Below, in pieces: positions 10,640-20,771 of a stretch of 64,000 nucleotides of DNA. The stretch lies in contig QANY01005849.1 in assembly GCA_003255025.1 (NCBI GenBank), positions 57,648 to 121,647 of the forward strand, written 5' to 3'. The DNA is from Datisca glomerata (lineage: Eukaryota; Streptophyta; Magnoliopsida; Cucurbitales; Datiscaceae). The translations under genes and the position numbers were made by a program. Position 1 is the first letter of the stretch. Every line of letters begins with the position of its first letter. Below the pieces are notes generated by a model. That model did not search any database. It worked only from the letters and a program-made list of their open reading frames with translations, and was not told where the DNA came from.

Positions 10640-10915
10640 AACTTGTTTAAAATAGTTACCATCCATGATCACTCCTAGCAATAAAGGAAAAAAGGAAAAT
10701 AGTAATTAGTGAACTAAGTAGTCTAAAATAAAAAAAATGTTATAGTTATATCTCAAACAAACATATTCTATTTTGAGAAATTTATTGATTTTCCTTTAGT
10801 GACACTTATTTGAACTAGTTACCATTCATGATCATTCCTTTGCTATTTGATTGACAATAAGGGAAAAAAGAAAAAATGATAATTAGTAGGCTAAGTAGTC
10901 CAAAATAAAAAATAA
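10640..10915. repeat. Direct repeat, period about 163 bp
   Basis: AGTTACCATCCATGATCACT at 10654 is echoed by AGTTACCATTCATGATCATT at 10817. Both are followed by an AAGGGAAAAAAG-type run, AATTAGT and a CTAAGTAGTC phrase. There is no coding potential. Confidence 0.8.
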
Positions 10916-11032
10916 TAAGTATATTTATCTCTACCATGGACAACCATGGCTAAGAGAGAGGTTCTAATTAAGTTTCAGGGAAGCTGGGCGCGAGGACCAA
11001 AATTACAACCTGCTTAAAATTACTCTCACAAC

Positions 11033-11243
11033 TCTCTCTCTCTCTCTCTCTTTCAACCTCTCTCATAGTTATCTCAGCTCCAACCCTCATAGACTCTACG
11101 ACAAAGCTGTCTCAGCTCCAACCCTCATGGACTCTGCGACAAAGCTCTCTCAGATCCAACCCTCATAGACTCTACGACAAAGCTCTCTCAGCTCCGACCC
11201 TCATAGACTCTTCGACAAAGCTCTCCCAGCTCCAACCCTCATT
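11033..11243. repeat. CT run and 38-bp tandem repeat
   Basis: A short (CT)n at 11033-11052 precedes units starting TCTCAGCTCCAACCCTCATA at 11072, 11110, 11148, 11186 and a partial one at 11224. The period is exactly 38 bp with 1-3 changes per unit. No spacers or partner genes are present, so it is a minisatellite. Confidence 0.9.
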
Positions 11244-11940
11244 GAATGTCTTAACTATATGTGAAGTATTAGAAATGATATTAATGATCTTTAAATCATT
11301 GTCCATCTATATGGTTACTTTCTCAAAAAAAAAAATAGAGTGGAATTGTAGTATTATAGCTATCCGTTATTTTTATTGTGGATGAATTTGGGTCTTTCTC
11401 CAAAAGACTATAACGTTTGGTAGTTTAATGATGAATTAGCTTATTGTTTTAGTTTGGTCTAACTGTAGTTTAATAAAATGTGTGTAGAATTGCAAACAAT
11501 AAAAACCCTCTCAAGAGCTTGTTGCAAAGGACTTGCGTGGCGTGGAGTGAAGATACTATAAAGGTATTTTGCTAGATTTTATTTTCTTATGTTATTAGTT
11601 TGATTGATTGGCAGATTTGTACGAGTGAGTTTCTATATTACTTTACTCATAAAAATGTTGGGCATGAAACTTTAATGCTCATTTAGCCAATAGTTGTACT
11701 TATCCTTTAGTCGTATGTGATCATATATTTTTTTTTCTTTTCCTTTTGATAAGTTGAAAGAAAAATACAAAATGATAATTAGCTCTACATTTCACTAGTC
11801 AACTTATCGGAATGCATAAAGATTGGGTGTGTTGCAATATGTGAAAAGATTGGTTAGTTTATTTTAAGATAAGTGTAAAATATACTCATAAATATATATC
11901 TTAGTAGTTGATCTTTTAATTGATAGATCTACAAAAGAGT
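11244..11940. other. Non-coding stretch before CACTA fragment
   Basis: AT-rich with no convincing frame or RNA gene. It may contain the left part of the CACTA element whose coding remnant follows, but I see no CACTA left terminus. Confidence 0.4.
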
Positions 11941-11989
11941 ATCAGGAAGGAGCATGAAATTTTGTCAAGATAGCATAAAGAAATGCAAA

Positions 11990-12387
11990 TTATGCAGAGA
12001 ACATTTTATGTCCTTGCAAAGAATGTCAAAATATATGTCATCAATGTAGTGACATGGTTTTTTAGCATTTAGTCATAAAAGGAATGGATCTAACCTATAA
12101 AACTTGGTATCACCATGGAGAACACATACTTAGAGAAGATAAAATAGATGAATTAAACAAATCATACACACACAACATGTATGAATCAACTTATGGATTT
12201 GAAGACGAACATTCGGGATTTTGAAAGGAGAGATGATGATTTCATGGATAAGTTACGAGACGCTGAAATTGTTTTGTATCAAAGTTGTACTAAATACACA
12301 AAGTTAACAGCCATTGTAGTTTTGTATAGAGTTCAAACCAAGAGTGGTTGGTCTGGCAAAAGCTTTACTGATCAAGACTTTCTGTAG
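11990..12387 (+). pseudogene. CACTA (En/Spm) Tnp2-type transposase N-terminal remnant
   Basis: One frame at 12008-12125 reads C-P-C-K-E-C-x-N, then H-L-V-I-K-G-M-D and W-Y-H-H-G-E, the signature of the transposase-associated N-terminal domain of plant CACTA transposases. The next frame at 12181-12387 carries K-L-R-D-A-E-x-x-L-Y-x-x-C, then L-T-A-I-V-x-L-Y and G-W-S-G-K-S-F, the following conserved segment. Frameshifts and stops (TAG after the H-x-C region) separate them, and the catalytic part is absent. The frame runs straight into subterminal repeats, so the element is internally deleted. Confidence 0.8.
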
Positions 12388-12815
12388 CATTTTTTAAATG
12401 CTATAGAAAGTCTCCCATTGTTGTTATGCTTATAATAGCGTTTATAAAATGCTATGGAAACATAAAATGCTATAAAAAGTCACCAAGCGCAATGTGATGC
12501 TTTCTATAGCGTTTAAACCACGCTATAGAAAGGTTACAATAGCATTTTTTAAACGCTATAAAAAGCTTCACATTGTTGCAACGCCTATAAAAGCGTTTAT
12601 AAAACGCTATAGAAACATTTTTATAGCGTTTACAAAATGTTATCGAAAGGTTATAATAGCGTTTTATAAACTCTAGTAAAAGCATTTATGATAGCGTTTA
12701 ATAACGCAGGGTCAGAGTTTTAATAACGTTGGTAAATATAGCGTTATGAAAAATGCTATGAAAACCCTGTGATAGCGTTTTTTGGCCGCTATCATAGGGT
12801 TTTTTTGTTGTAGTG
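12385..12815. repeat. CACTA subterminal repeat array and right terminus
   Basis: More than ten copies of TAGCGTTT..AAA..GCTATA-type words occur in both orientations, each pair able to form a small hairpin. The array ends with GGTTTTTTTGTTGTAGTG at 12798-12815, the inverse of a CACTACAACAAAAA terminal repeat typical of CACTA elements. Frames on both strands (12470-12685) are open only because of the repeats. Confidence 0.75.
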
Positions 12816-13497
12816 ATTAGGGACAGAAAAGAGCATAATAGGTGGGGAAATTGCTTTTCCAAGTAATTGGGATAGAAATGAGCATGATAGGGTGTTATAT
12901 AGTGAAGAGTTGAATGGTGATTTTGATGTAATGTAGATGAATGGGAATGGAAATTATTATGCTACGCAGTATTCAGAGATATCAGTAATATAAAATTTTG
13001 ATCATTAAATTATCATATGAATGTTGATGTATATAGTTGTTTTTCATGTTAGCGTAGATGTTATAGAATTGTTACCTTAATTATGTGTTGAAGCTGGTTT
13101 TAGTATTTAATCACTAACAAGATGCATTAACATAATTAAGTCACTTTTGTATTGGGATTGTGAGGTGGAGTCATAATATCTCTAATTTTATTGAATTGTA
13201 GCTTTGGAAATCAGTATTTAATAGGGTGGATGAATTAAAAGCTAATGATAGTCTAGGAATATCTATTAAAAAGGATATTTTTGAGTTTTTTTTTGTCAAA
13301 TAAGGATGTGTAAATCTTTAAATATGAAAGTTTCTGCCTTATTAGGATTATAAAAAATAATATATAAGGGTAAAAATGAATCTCTAGTTTCACCTTAGAG
13401 CGCGGGTATTATATAAAATTTTAAACTTTCTCCAACTTCTTAATAGAAATCTAATTACTATCAACTAGCTAGTTTAATCTCAGATTCCCAATAAAAA
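12816..13497. other. Non-coding stretch
   Basis: No gene, RNA or clear repeat is visible. The last 80 bases resemble the 5' flank of the other ASG1-like first exons (CTCCAACTTCTTAATAG, then TCAACTAGCTAG). Confidence 0.4.
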
Positions 13498-13670
13498 ATG
13501 GATATGAAAATTACAGAGAATAATCTCTATCTTCCTCCAACTTCTTCTTCAACTTCTCAGAGTCATCATTTTGAATCATAATATGTTGAATCTTTGGAAG
13601 ATCAGATTGCTGTGAACATACTAAACAAGAAGGTTGAATCAATGTTGAAGTCTGGCCCACAGGTTATTCA
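13498..13670 (+). pseudogene. ASG1-like exon 1 fragment
   Basis: From the ATG at 13498, M-D-M-K-I-T-E-N-N-L-Y-L-P-P-T-S-S.. resembles the exon 1 copies at 10164 and 38019. A TAA interrupts after H-H-F-E-S. The frame then resumes with V-E-S-L-E-D-Q and ends at an intron-like GTTATTC. The downstream TTCAAGATTTTAT phrase matches the other copies' first intron. Confidence 0.5.
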
Positions 13671-13689
13671 TTTATCTTAATTAGTTCTT

Positions 13690-14727
13690 CACATTTTCTT
13701 GTTTTCATTCTTTACTAATTCAAGATTTTATATTATTGCCCCTCGTTAATTCATTCATGAATTATTAATCACGTACCATTACTGCATGTCCATGGAGTTT
13801 GGAGACTCTGCGAAATATTCATTTTACAGAAATTGTAGCATTTAACCATTTTAGTAGGGTGTTTTAGTTTTTTAGTCATTTTAAAACTTAATTAAGTTAA
13901 TAACCAAGTTAGTATGACCATAATTTTCTATTCTCATTCCACCATTTTCTAAGACATTTAATATTGAAATGGTTAAATAATAAATTAATTAATTATTTGA
14001 AACAATTTAATTTAATTTAGTTAGACTAATAACATCATAAAACTATTAACAAAAAAATATGTACATGATATATAAAAAAAATTGATTAACACTAATAATA
14101 ACAAAAAATATTAACTAACACTTTCATTTATTATAAAAAAATCCACAAGATGTTATAATATACATGAAATATATCATATGATAAAATATGAATAATATTA
14201 ATATAAGTATTTTTATTATTTATATATAATTTCATTTTTATTAGTCTATTTTATTTCTATAAGTACTTATATATTTTATTATGAAACTATTATCTCCAAA
14301 TATTTTCTCTTATATTTACTTATATAATTTTTATTAAATGGATTTTTTAAAAGATTGATCAATCATTTATTATTAGGAGGAGGTAGTTGTGATTCTAAAT
14401 AAATATATATTTTAAATAATTAAATATAAAATAATAGTAAATAACAATTTGAATAAGTAAATCTAAAAGCAGATTATTTTTGAAATTATTATAAACTGGA
14501 TGTTGTGCACAAAGTAGACCAATATTTGAAAATAAATGGGAAGTATTGTAAATATCCTCTCTCTCTCTCGCTCTCCCTCTCCCTCTCTTTCTCTATTTGT
14601 CTTTCCCTAAATGATGGTAATTGTTGTTTCCCATTACAACAAAATGGGGTTAGATGATGAGTAAAATCCATCATTATCACTCTATATTGACGGTTGACTG
14701 ACTGTCATCTATCAAGTTGTCATCTTT
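13690..14727. other. AT-rich non-coding stretch with a CT tract
   Basis: 13860-14470 is extremely AT-rich with no frame. 14558-14600 is a CTCTCTC tract, and the following CCCTAAATGATGGTAATTG resembles the window start at 48-72. This marks the left edge of the block shared with the Lon fragment at 712. Confidence 0.5.
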
Positions 14728-15108
14728 ACAGTTTTCAAGCTTCATCTTCGTGTCCTTCCTAGCGGCGCCACTAATTCAAAGGACGTGCTAAGTGCTAGAA
14801 TCTCCATGATCACTTACATGTTGTCCCTTGCCATGAATAAGCCAGTCAAAAATGATTTGGCTATGTCTGGGAGAGTAACTCTCATAGGATGAGCTCTTCA
14901 AATTGGTGGGGTACGTGTGTCTATGACTGTATATTTGTGTGGATAATTTTATTTGCTTTGTTTACGTACAGTACTTTTGTTTTGTTCTTTAGCCTTTGAG
15001 CTGACTTTCAAATATTTTTGTGAATTTGGAAATGATCAGAATAAAGAGAAGACAATAGCTGCAAAGAAAATTGAAGTGAAGACTATAATATTTCCATATG
15101 CAAACAAG
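14728..15108 (+). pseudogene. Lon protease gene fragment 2 (last two exons)
   Basis: 14732-14920 encodes S-K-L-H-L-R-V, S-M-I-T-x-M-L-S-L-A-M and N-K-P-V-K-N-D-L-A-M-S-G-R-V-T-L-I-G, then a stop where the gene has a Lys codon. An intron-like stretch follows (14922-15045, ending GAAATGATCAG). The start of the last exon is kept (K-E-K-T-I-A-A-K-K-I-E-V-K-T-I-I-F-P-x-A-N-K), then homology stops at about 15108. The conserved exon-intron-exon order proves a genomic duplication. It is closer to fragment 1 than to the intact gene. Confidence 0.85.
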
Positions 15109-15649
15109 TGGCCTCACGTGATACGCTACTCTAATGGTATGGGTATGGATATTGCTAAATGATTTTGAGACGGATATGAAAATAGATATCACATTATCTC
15201 ATGGATTCAAGTAGCTACGGTTTGGATATTACATGGCTGACCCAAGCCTAAGTTAGGATCGGGCTAGGCCCCTTACTTTGAACTTGAAGAACGCCGCAGT
15301 CAGAAGGACATTTATGTAAATATCTCCACTGATTGGGTCCTTTCTACATATATAGCATAAAAACACTTTTAAATGATCCACATCTTCAATAACATAAAAA
15401 CAACACTTTTAAATGATCCCACAAAAAATAACATTTTTAAAAATTATAGATTATTACTAGAGTAATGTAATACTCAAGTATTTAATAAAAGATATTTTTA
15501 TAATTTAGAAATCACTCACACCATATATGCACGTACACCCTAAACCACCATATTTGTTTCCTTTGTGTTCTCTCTTAACAATTTATATGATTGCACATCT
15601 CTACTTCATTTAGTTTCTTCTTCAACATTTTTCCTCCATTAATCAAGGT
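15109..15649. other. Non-coding stretch
   Basis: No gene recognised. A phrase AACACTTTTAAATGATCC is repeated at 15360 and 15400 (period about 40). Confidence 0.5.
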
Positions 15650-15652
15650 ATG

Positions 15653-15700
<48 letters not shown>

Positions 15701-16322
15701 CCCCTCTCTATTTTGTCTCTCTCTCCCCTTCTCTATGAGTTTCTCTCTCCCTCTTCTTCGTCTCCTTCCCCCTCTATGTTCTGTCTCTCCTTCGTCTCCC
15801 CTTCTTTGTTTTGTCTCTCTCCTTCGTCTCCCCCTCTCTGTTCTATCTTTCTCTCCCCCTCTCTGTTCTGTCTCTCTCTTTTCCCCTCTCTGTTCTCTCT
15901 CTCTCTCTCTTTTCCCCCTCTATATTCTGTCTCTCTCTCTATTCCCCCTCTCTGTGCGTCTCTCTATCCCTCTTCTTCGTCTCTTTCCCCTCTATGTTCT
16001 GTCTCTCTATCTCCTTCGCTTCCTCTCTCTCTCTCTGTTCTGTCTCTCTCTCCCCCATCTCGGTGCGTCTCTCTCTCCCCCTTCTTCATCTCCCTTCCCC
16101 CCTCTATGTTCTATTTCTCTCTCTCCTTCGTTCCCCTCTCTCTATTCTGTCTTTCTCTCTCCCCCTCTTTGTTCTGTCTCTCTCTCCCTCTTCTTCGTCT
16201 CCCTCCCCCCACTCTGTTCTGTTTCTCTCTCTCCTTCGTCCCTCTGTTGCGTCTCTCTCTCTCTCCTCCGTCCCTCTGTTGTCTCTCTCTCTCTCTCCCT
16301 CCCTCTCTCTCCCTCTCTCTCT

Positions 16323-16354
<32 letters not shown>

Positions 16355-16375
16355 TCTTCGTCTTCATTTTCTATT
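15650..16375. repeat. 0.7-kb polypyrimidine (CT) minisatellite tract
   Basis: Almost every base on the + strand is C or T, built from degenerate units like TCTCTCTCCCCCTCTCTGTT plus pure (CT)n at both ends. Because stop codons need A, all + frames stay open for about 200 codons, giving meaningless Ser/Leu/Pro-rich translations. The strand asymmetry could favour triplex (H-DNA) structures. Confidence 0.95.
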
Positions 16376-16385
16376 TTTTCCCTTC

Positions 16386-16530
16386 TTTTGAACCGATTCA
16401 CCTGAACCAGACCGGTTCAGTCAGACCAGAACAGACTAAACTGACTCAGTCAGACTAGACCAGTTCAACCCGACCAGACTGAACCGGCCCAAAACAGCAG
16501 AACCGAACCAATTCAGACCACCCGAACCTT
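16386..16530. repeat. GAACCGGTTCAG-type low-complexity repeat
   Basis: Short words such as GAACCAGACCGGTTCAGT, CAGTCAGAC and GAACCGAACC repeat irregularly. It lies directly after the pyrimidine tract and has no frame. Confidence 0.7.
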
Positions 16531-16539
16531 GTTGAACTG

Positions 16540-17811
16540 TTTTAAACAATTTGATAATTTCACCCAATGTGGTTTCCATCTGTTCCCAACCTCGCTTAGT
16601 TATTTAAATAATTGTAGATATTATATGAATTTGTTGTGATCTGGGATCCTTGGATTTCATGTCATTAGTTGCTGAATTTAATTCGTAGCGAATCCAGGTA
16701 AGTGAATTTACATAATAGTTCAGTTCATGTGTTATAAATGTAGAATATATAATGTGAAATTATTTTATAATTTCTTTATGTTCAATCTTACGATGAAGTA
16801 TTTTTATTTTTTTTCTATATTATGATGAAATTATTTACCATGTTATGTATGATTATATTTTGAGTTATACATGTATTAGTTACGTGTTTATATTCATGAA
16901 CAAGTTATATGTTTACTTATGTATATGTGATAACGTGAAATATGAATATTAATTCAAGTAAAAAGTGATAAGTAAACAAGAAGTAGACTTAGTCATGTCC
17001 CTTGGTTATCAAGTAACCAGATTGTTCACATCATGTTATCAAGTTATACAGTTGGGTGTCATCATGTTCATGTTAGCGTCCTTGAGGTTCAGATAACCTT
17101 AAGTGATATCAAGTTTTAGAACACTCAATCTGTCATGTTCACGTTCATGTTACAAGTTCAAGTTCAAGTTGTGAAACAGTTCTGATTAGGTTGTTAATCG
17201 AGGGATATGTCTAGTCGAATTATGATAAAGCAAATATAAGTATTGGCATGTATAAGTACAAGTTCAAGTTATATGTTAATCATGAAATTGATGTGTTGTT
17301 ACAAGTATTTTATGTGACCTGTGAACGTGTGAAATAAATTTGTATGAGTTATATGTTTACATTTATGTCATGTGAAACTCATTAGCATCTGAATTTACTT
17401 ACTGAATATTTTTAATACTCATCCCTCATAGATGATTGTGTTGCAGATGATGGTGAGCAGCAGGAGTGAGGGACTGCCATAGCAAGCACGATTATGATTT
17501 TTAAGTTTAATTATGACTTCTGTTGACTTCAGTTATTTCAGATATTTATGAATATTTATGTTTAATCTTTCATGTCATATGGATTTCCGTGCTTCATTTT
17601 ATTACAGTTTAATGAATCATTTATTTCAGTTTAATGAGTTAATATTATTTTAAAATAATTTTTATGCTCCCGCTATTTAAGATTAAAAATTAAAGAAAAA
17701 TTAGGGTTTTCAATTTGGGGATTTTCTCAAATTAGGGTTTCAATTGAATTGGGAAATTTTTGAATTTTGAAATTTAAAGCATGTTTAACCCTCGAGAATC
17801 GGGGCGTTACA
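16540..17811 (-). mobile_element. Possible LTR fragment (TGTAACGCCCCG end)
   Basis: Read on the - strand, the segment starts TGTAACGCCCCGATTCTCG at 17811, a wording typical of the start of many plant LTRs. The interior is non-coding. I cannot find the other end or a target-site duplication, so the left boundary is only a guess at the edge of the low-complexity sequence. Confidence 0.35.
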
Positions 17812-17849
17812 AGAAAATAGCAGGAAAATGCAGGTTTCGAGGGTGAAGT

Positions 17850-18003
17850 TGCAAAAATGACCGAAAATTTTTTTATTTGCAAAAAAAGCCGTAATATGAC
17901 AGTGGCAAATAATATATTTACTGAAATTACACATTAGTAAATAAGTTATTTATCATATTTTGGCCGTTTTTATAATAAAAAAATTTCTGAACATCTTTAC
18001 AAC
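17850..18003. mobile_element. MITE-like repeat, copy C
   Basis: TGCAAAAATGACCGAAAATT at the left and AAATTTCTGAACATCTTTAC at the right are inverted relatives of each other and of the ends of copies A and B. The flank is unrelated to theirs, so this is an independent insertion of the family. Confidence 0.45.
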
Positions 18004-18059
18004 TTGAGCTAGGAAATTGATCATTTTTACAGTTCTCCCTTATTACTATTATACCATCA

Positions 18060-18310
18060 AACTATTATTTCTCTCTCCTATCTCTTCTATATTCTCTCCT
18101 CTACCCTAAAAGTCAATTTCTCTCACGTTTAATTATTCACTCTCTCATCTCTCCTAATGTTTTCTCCCGCACAACAGAATTGTCTCTCTCCTCTCTCATA
18201 AAAAGATTTCAAAACTCTCTCTCTCCCCTCTCTCTCTCTCCCCTCTCTCTCTCCCTCTCTCTCTCTCCCCTCTCTCTCTCCCTCTCTCTCACTCCCTCCC
18301 TCCCTCATTT
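18060..18310. repeat. CT-rich tract
   Basis: CTCTCTCCCCTCTCTC-type units dominate 18183-18305, similar to but shorter than the tract at 15650. The small open frame here is compositional. Confidence 0.85.
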
Positions 18311-18457
18311 CAAATATTATCTCATAACTATCCTAAAATTTTCAAAAAAAAAAGTTTGTCATCTCTCATAAATCTCTTCCATTTTTTTTCAAAACATTTG
18401 AAAATCTGGTGTGTAGATATATACGCCACTTCATATGTGTATACCAGGTGTACATAT

Positions 18458-20694
18458 TGTTGGTCGTCGTGGTGCGTGCATGGCGGAAGCGTGGAGGCGC
18501 GTGGCATGTTTTAAAAATTAAACTTTTAATAAAACAAAACTTGCGCAACGTTCCAATAACCGATAAAATTTTTTATTGAAAACTCTTTTTCAATCAGTCA
18601 GGATCCATTATATATTTATAAGTTAAAACTACAACATACAAGGTTAGGAATCATATACCTCATGTAGTCTATATCAAGTGTCCTTACGAAAACTGATCAA
18701 TCCTCCATTCCAACGATCAGTAGAATCTGAGATCCACACCAAGATCTTCAAACTCAATCCTCAACACACCAGGACGTGTGTGAGCACGTAGAATGTTACA
18801 ATACACTTTTTCTGTCTCGAGATGTTCTAAACACATGAGATCTAGAGATTTACTGAGAAAGACTTTTGTGAGACGATTTTCTAAAAGAATGTGATTATTA
18901 TTCTTTTAGAAGTTTGATTAACGTTTAATCACAGAAGAAAATCTTTCTGGCAACAATCGTGTTCTCAATTCAACTATTGATTGACGAACTGATGATCTGA
19001 TCAACTGATTCTCTCTCTTCTTTCTTCTAGTTAAGCCATAAGAATAATATCTGTATATATTCTATATAATAACGTATCAGATTTTTAGGGACAAACTGAA
19101 ATAATATTTAATTATAAAATTACCAATTGCAGTGGCACCCACTGCAATTGTGCACAACTGTAGTGTCATGTGGCACCACAGTAGTCTATGTCAATTTCTG
19201 ATACTCCATCAGTGATTGACATGTGGCAATTAATGTGAATTAAATATTTATTTTAATCAAATATTTATCTAGATATCAGTTAATTCAAAATTAACATATC
19301 TGATTATCTCTATCAACTAATTTATCAGTTAATTCAAAATTAACATATCTGATTATCTCTATCAACTAACATATCAGTTAATTCAAAATTAACATATCTG
19401 ATTATTCCTATCAACTAACTTATCTATTATTTCACAACTAACAGATTAAGTTCATTTAAATTATTATCTAATATAAATTTAATTATCTAATTTTACAAAT
19501 TAGATATTCTGTCTCATTTATCGATGATAATTATTTATATATATATAATTTCCAAAAATTATATTTAAATATATAAATAATTTTATTAATTAATTAATCA
19601 CACATAATTATCTCATAATTATGTATTTGACCCAGAATAAAAATTCTTTTTGCAAGTCAGTCTTTTTCTCATGTCCTGAAATATTCGCACCATAGACAGC
19701 GTAGTATAGAGGTGACTTGGGGACCATGGACCTATAATCCTAAACTCTAACAAACCAGATTATTAATTAAATTCTTTAATTAAATAATCTTATCTATTAA
19801 TTTCATTATTACTCCACTAAATATGGAATTGCACTCTTAGAGATTATAGAATGTATTTATAGAGTGTTCTCATTTAGTCCAATAATATAAACATTTCATG
19901 TAGTTTTGTCCTCTAATTATTGATTCGTAAATTAAAATTGGTCAAAATTATCGTTTTACCCTTCTAATTACCTCTTAATCATTAAGTACCAGTAATCCAC
20001 TAGTGAATGACTAATTTATAATCTTATTATAACTTTGAGATCAATAACCATTCAGTTTCAGGATTAACACTTAAGAGAACCAATATATGATCCGTTAGGA
20101 AAGCTTAGATTTTAAATCTTGTAAGATCATATGTCCAGCTATCCACATCACTGAATCTCCAAAATAAAAGTCACTGGCATTATTAACAAATAGACCTTAA
20201 CGAGTGAATCAAAAGACCAGTAGACATGCATAGGAGTTCATAACTACTCAGGATTCAGTTTGATCTACACATGATCATCGAATTGATGTGTATTAAATCT
20301 TTATGATAAACGGTATGTTAATAAAAATATTTTTTACATCGGTCCTGTCATATATAATCTTATTATATAAAGTACATTTACTAAGATATATATCCACATC
20401 AATTATCCAGATCTAGATCACACGCATTCATAATGCTTAGTGAACCGTACTAGTAATCATTCATTAAAGATTTCATACTTTAATATGTTGGTGACAGTTT
20501 TATTCATTATCTATGATTTTAATCCTCTCATACTAATACAATATCATAGGCTCATTAATGAATATAGAATTTTCAGATATTTATATAAATTATTCAACAA
20601 TAATTTAAAAGAACAATTATAAGAAAAATATAATTCTCTTTAAATTTCATATCAAAATTTCAATACACATGCTTTGAGGGCATATCCCCCAACA
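18458..20694 (-). mobile_element. Solo LTR with 5-bp target-site duplication
   Basis: The element is bounded by TGTTGG at 18458 and CCAACA at 20694. CATAT directly precedes it (18453-18457) and directly follows it (20695-20699). Read on the - strand it starts TGTTGGGGGATATGCCCTCA, in the style of long copia LTRs such as the one at 20772. The 2,237 bp hold no gag or pol sequence, no primer-binding site and no polypurine tract, as expected after recombination between two LTRs. It contains a 49-bp triplicate repeat. Confidence 0.85.
19274..19420. repeat. 49-bp tandem repeat, three copies
   Basis: TATCAGTTAATTCAAAATTA starts at 19274, 19323 and 19372 with few differences. It lies inside the solo LTR. 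Confidence 0.9.
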
Positions 20695-20719
20695 CATATT
20701 TTTATATAAATGATCTTGT

Positions 20720-20771
20720 ATGCATGTATGTATGTGTGTGTGTGTGTGTATATCTGTATGTATGTATGTAT
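20720..20771. repeat. TGTA/TG microsatellite, left part
   Basis: TGTATGCATGTATGTATG, a (GT)n run and TGTATGTATG end at the copia LTR start at 20772. The same repeat resumes at 29817, so the retrotransposon split one microsatellite. Confidence 0.9.

Noticed and set aside
11072..11243. 38-bp repeat array considered as CRISPR-like
   Set aside because: The units are directly adjacent with no unique spacers, and this is a plant nuclear sequence with no cas genes.
12470..12685. Opposed open frames on both strands
   Set aside because: They lie wholly in the CACTA subterminal repeat array; the repeated codons reflect the DNA repeat.
15650..16458. Three overlapping + strand frames of 215-251 codons and two long - strand frames
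   Set aside because: All come from a pyrimidine tract that lacks the bases needed for stop codons. The translations are Ser/Leu/Pro or Arg/Glu repeats with no protein-like composition.
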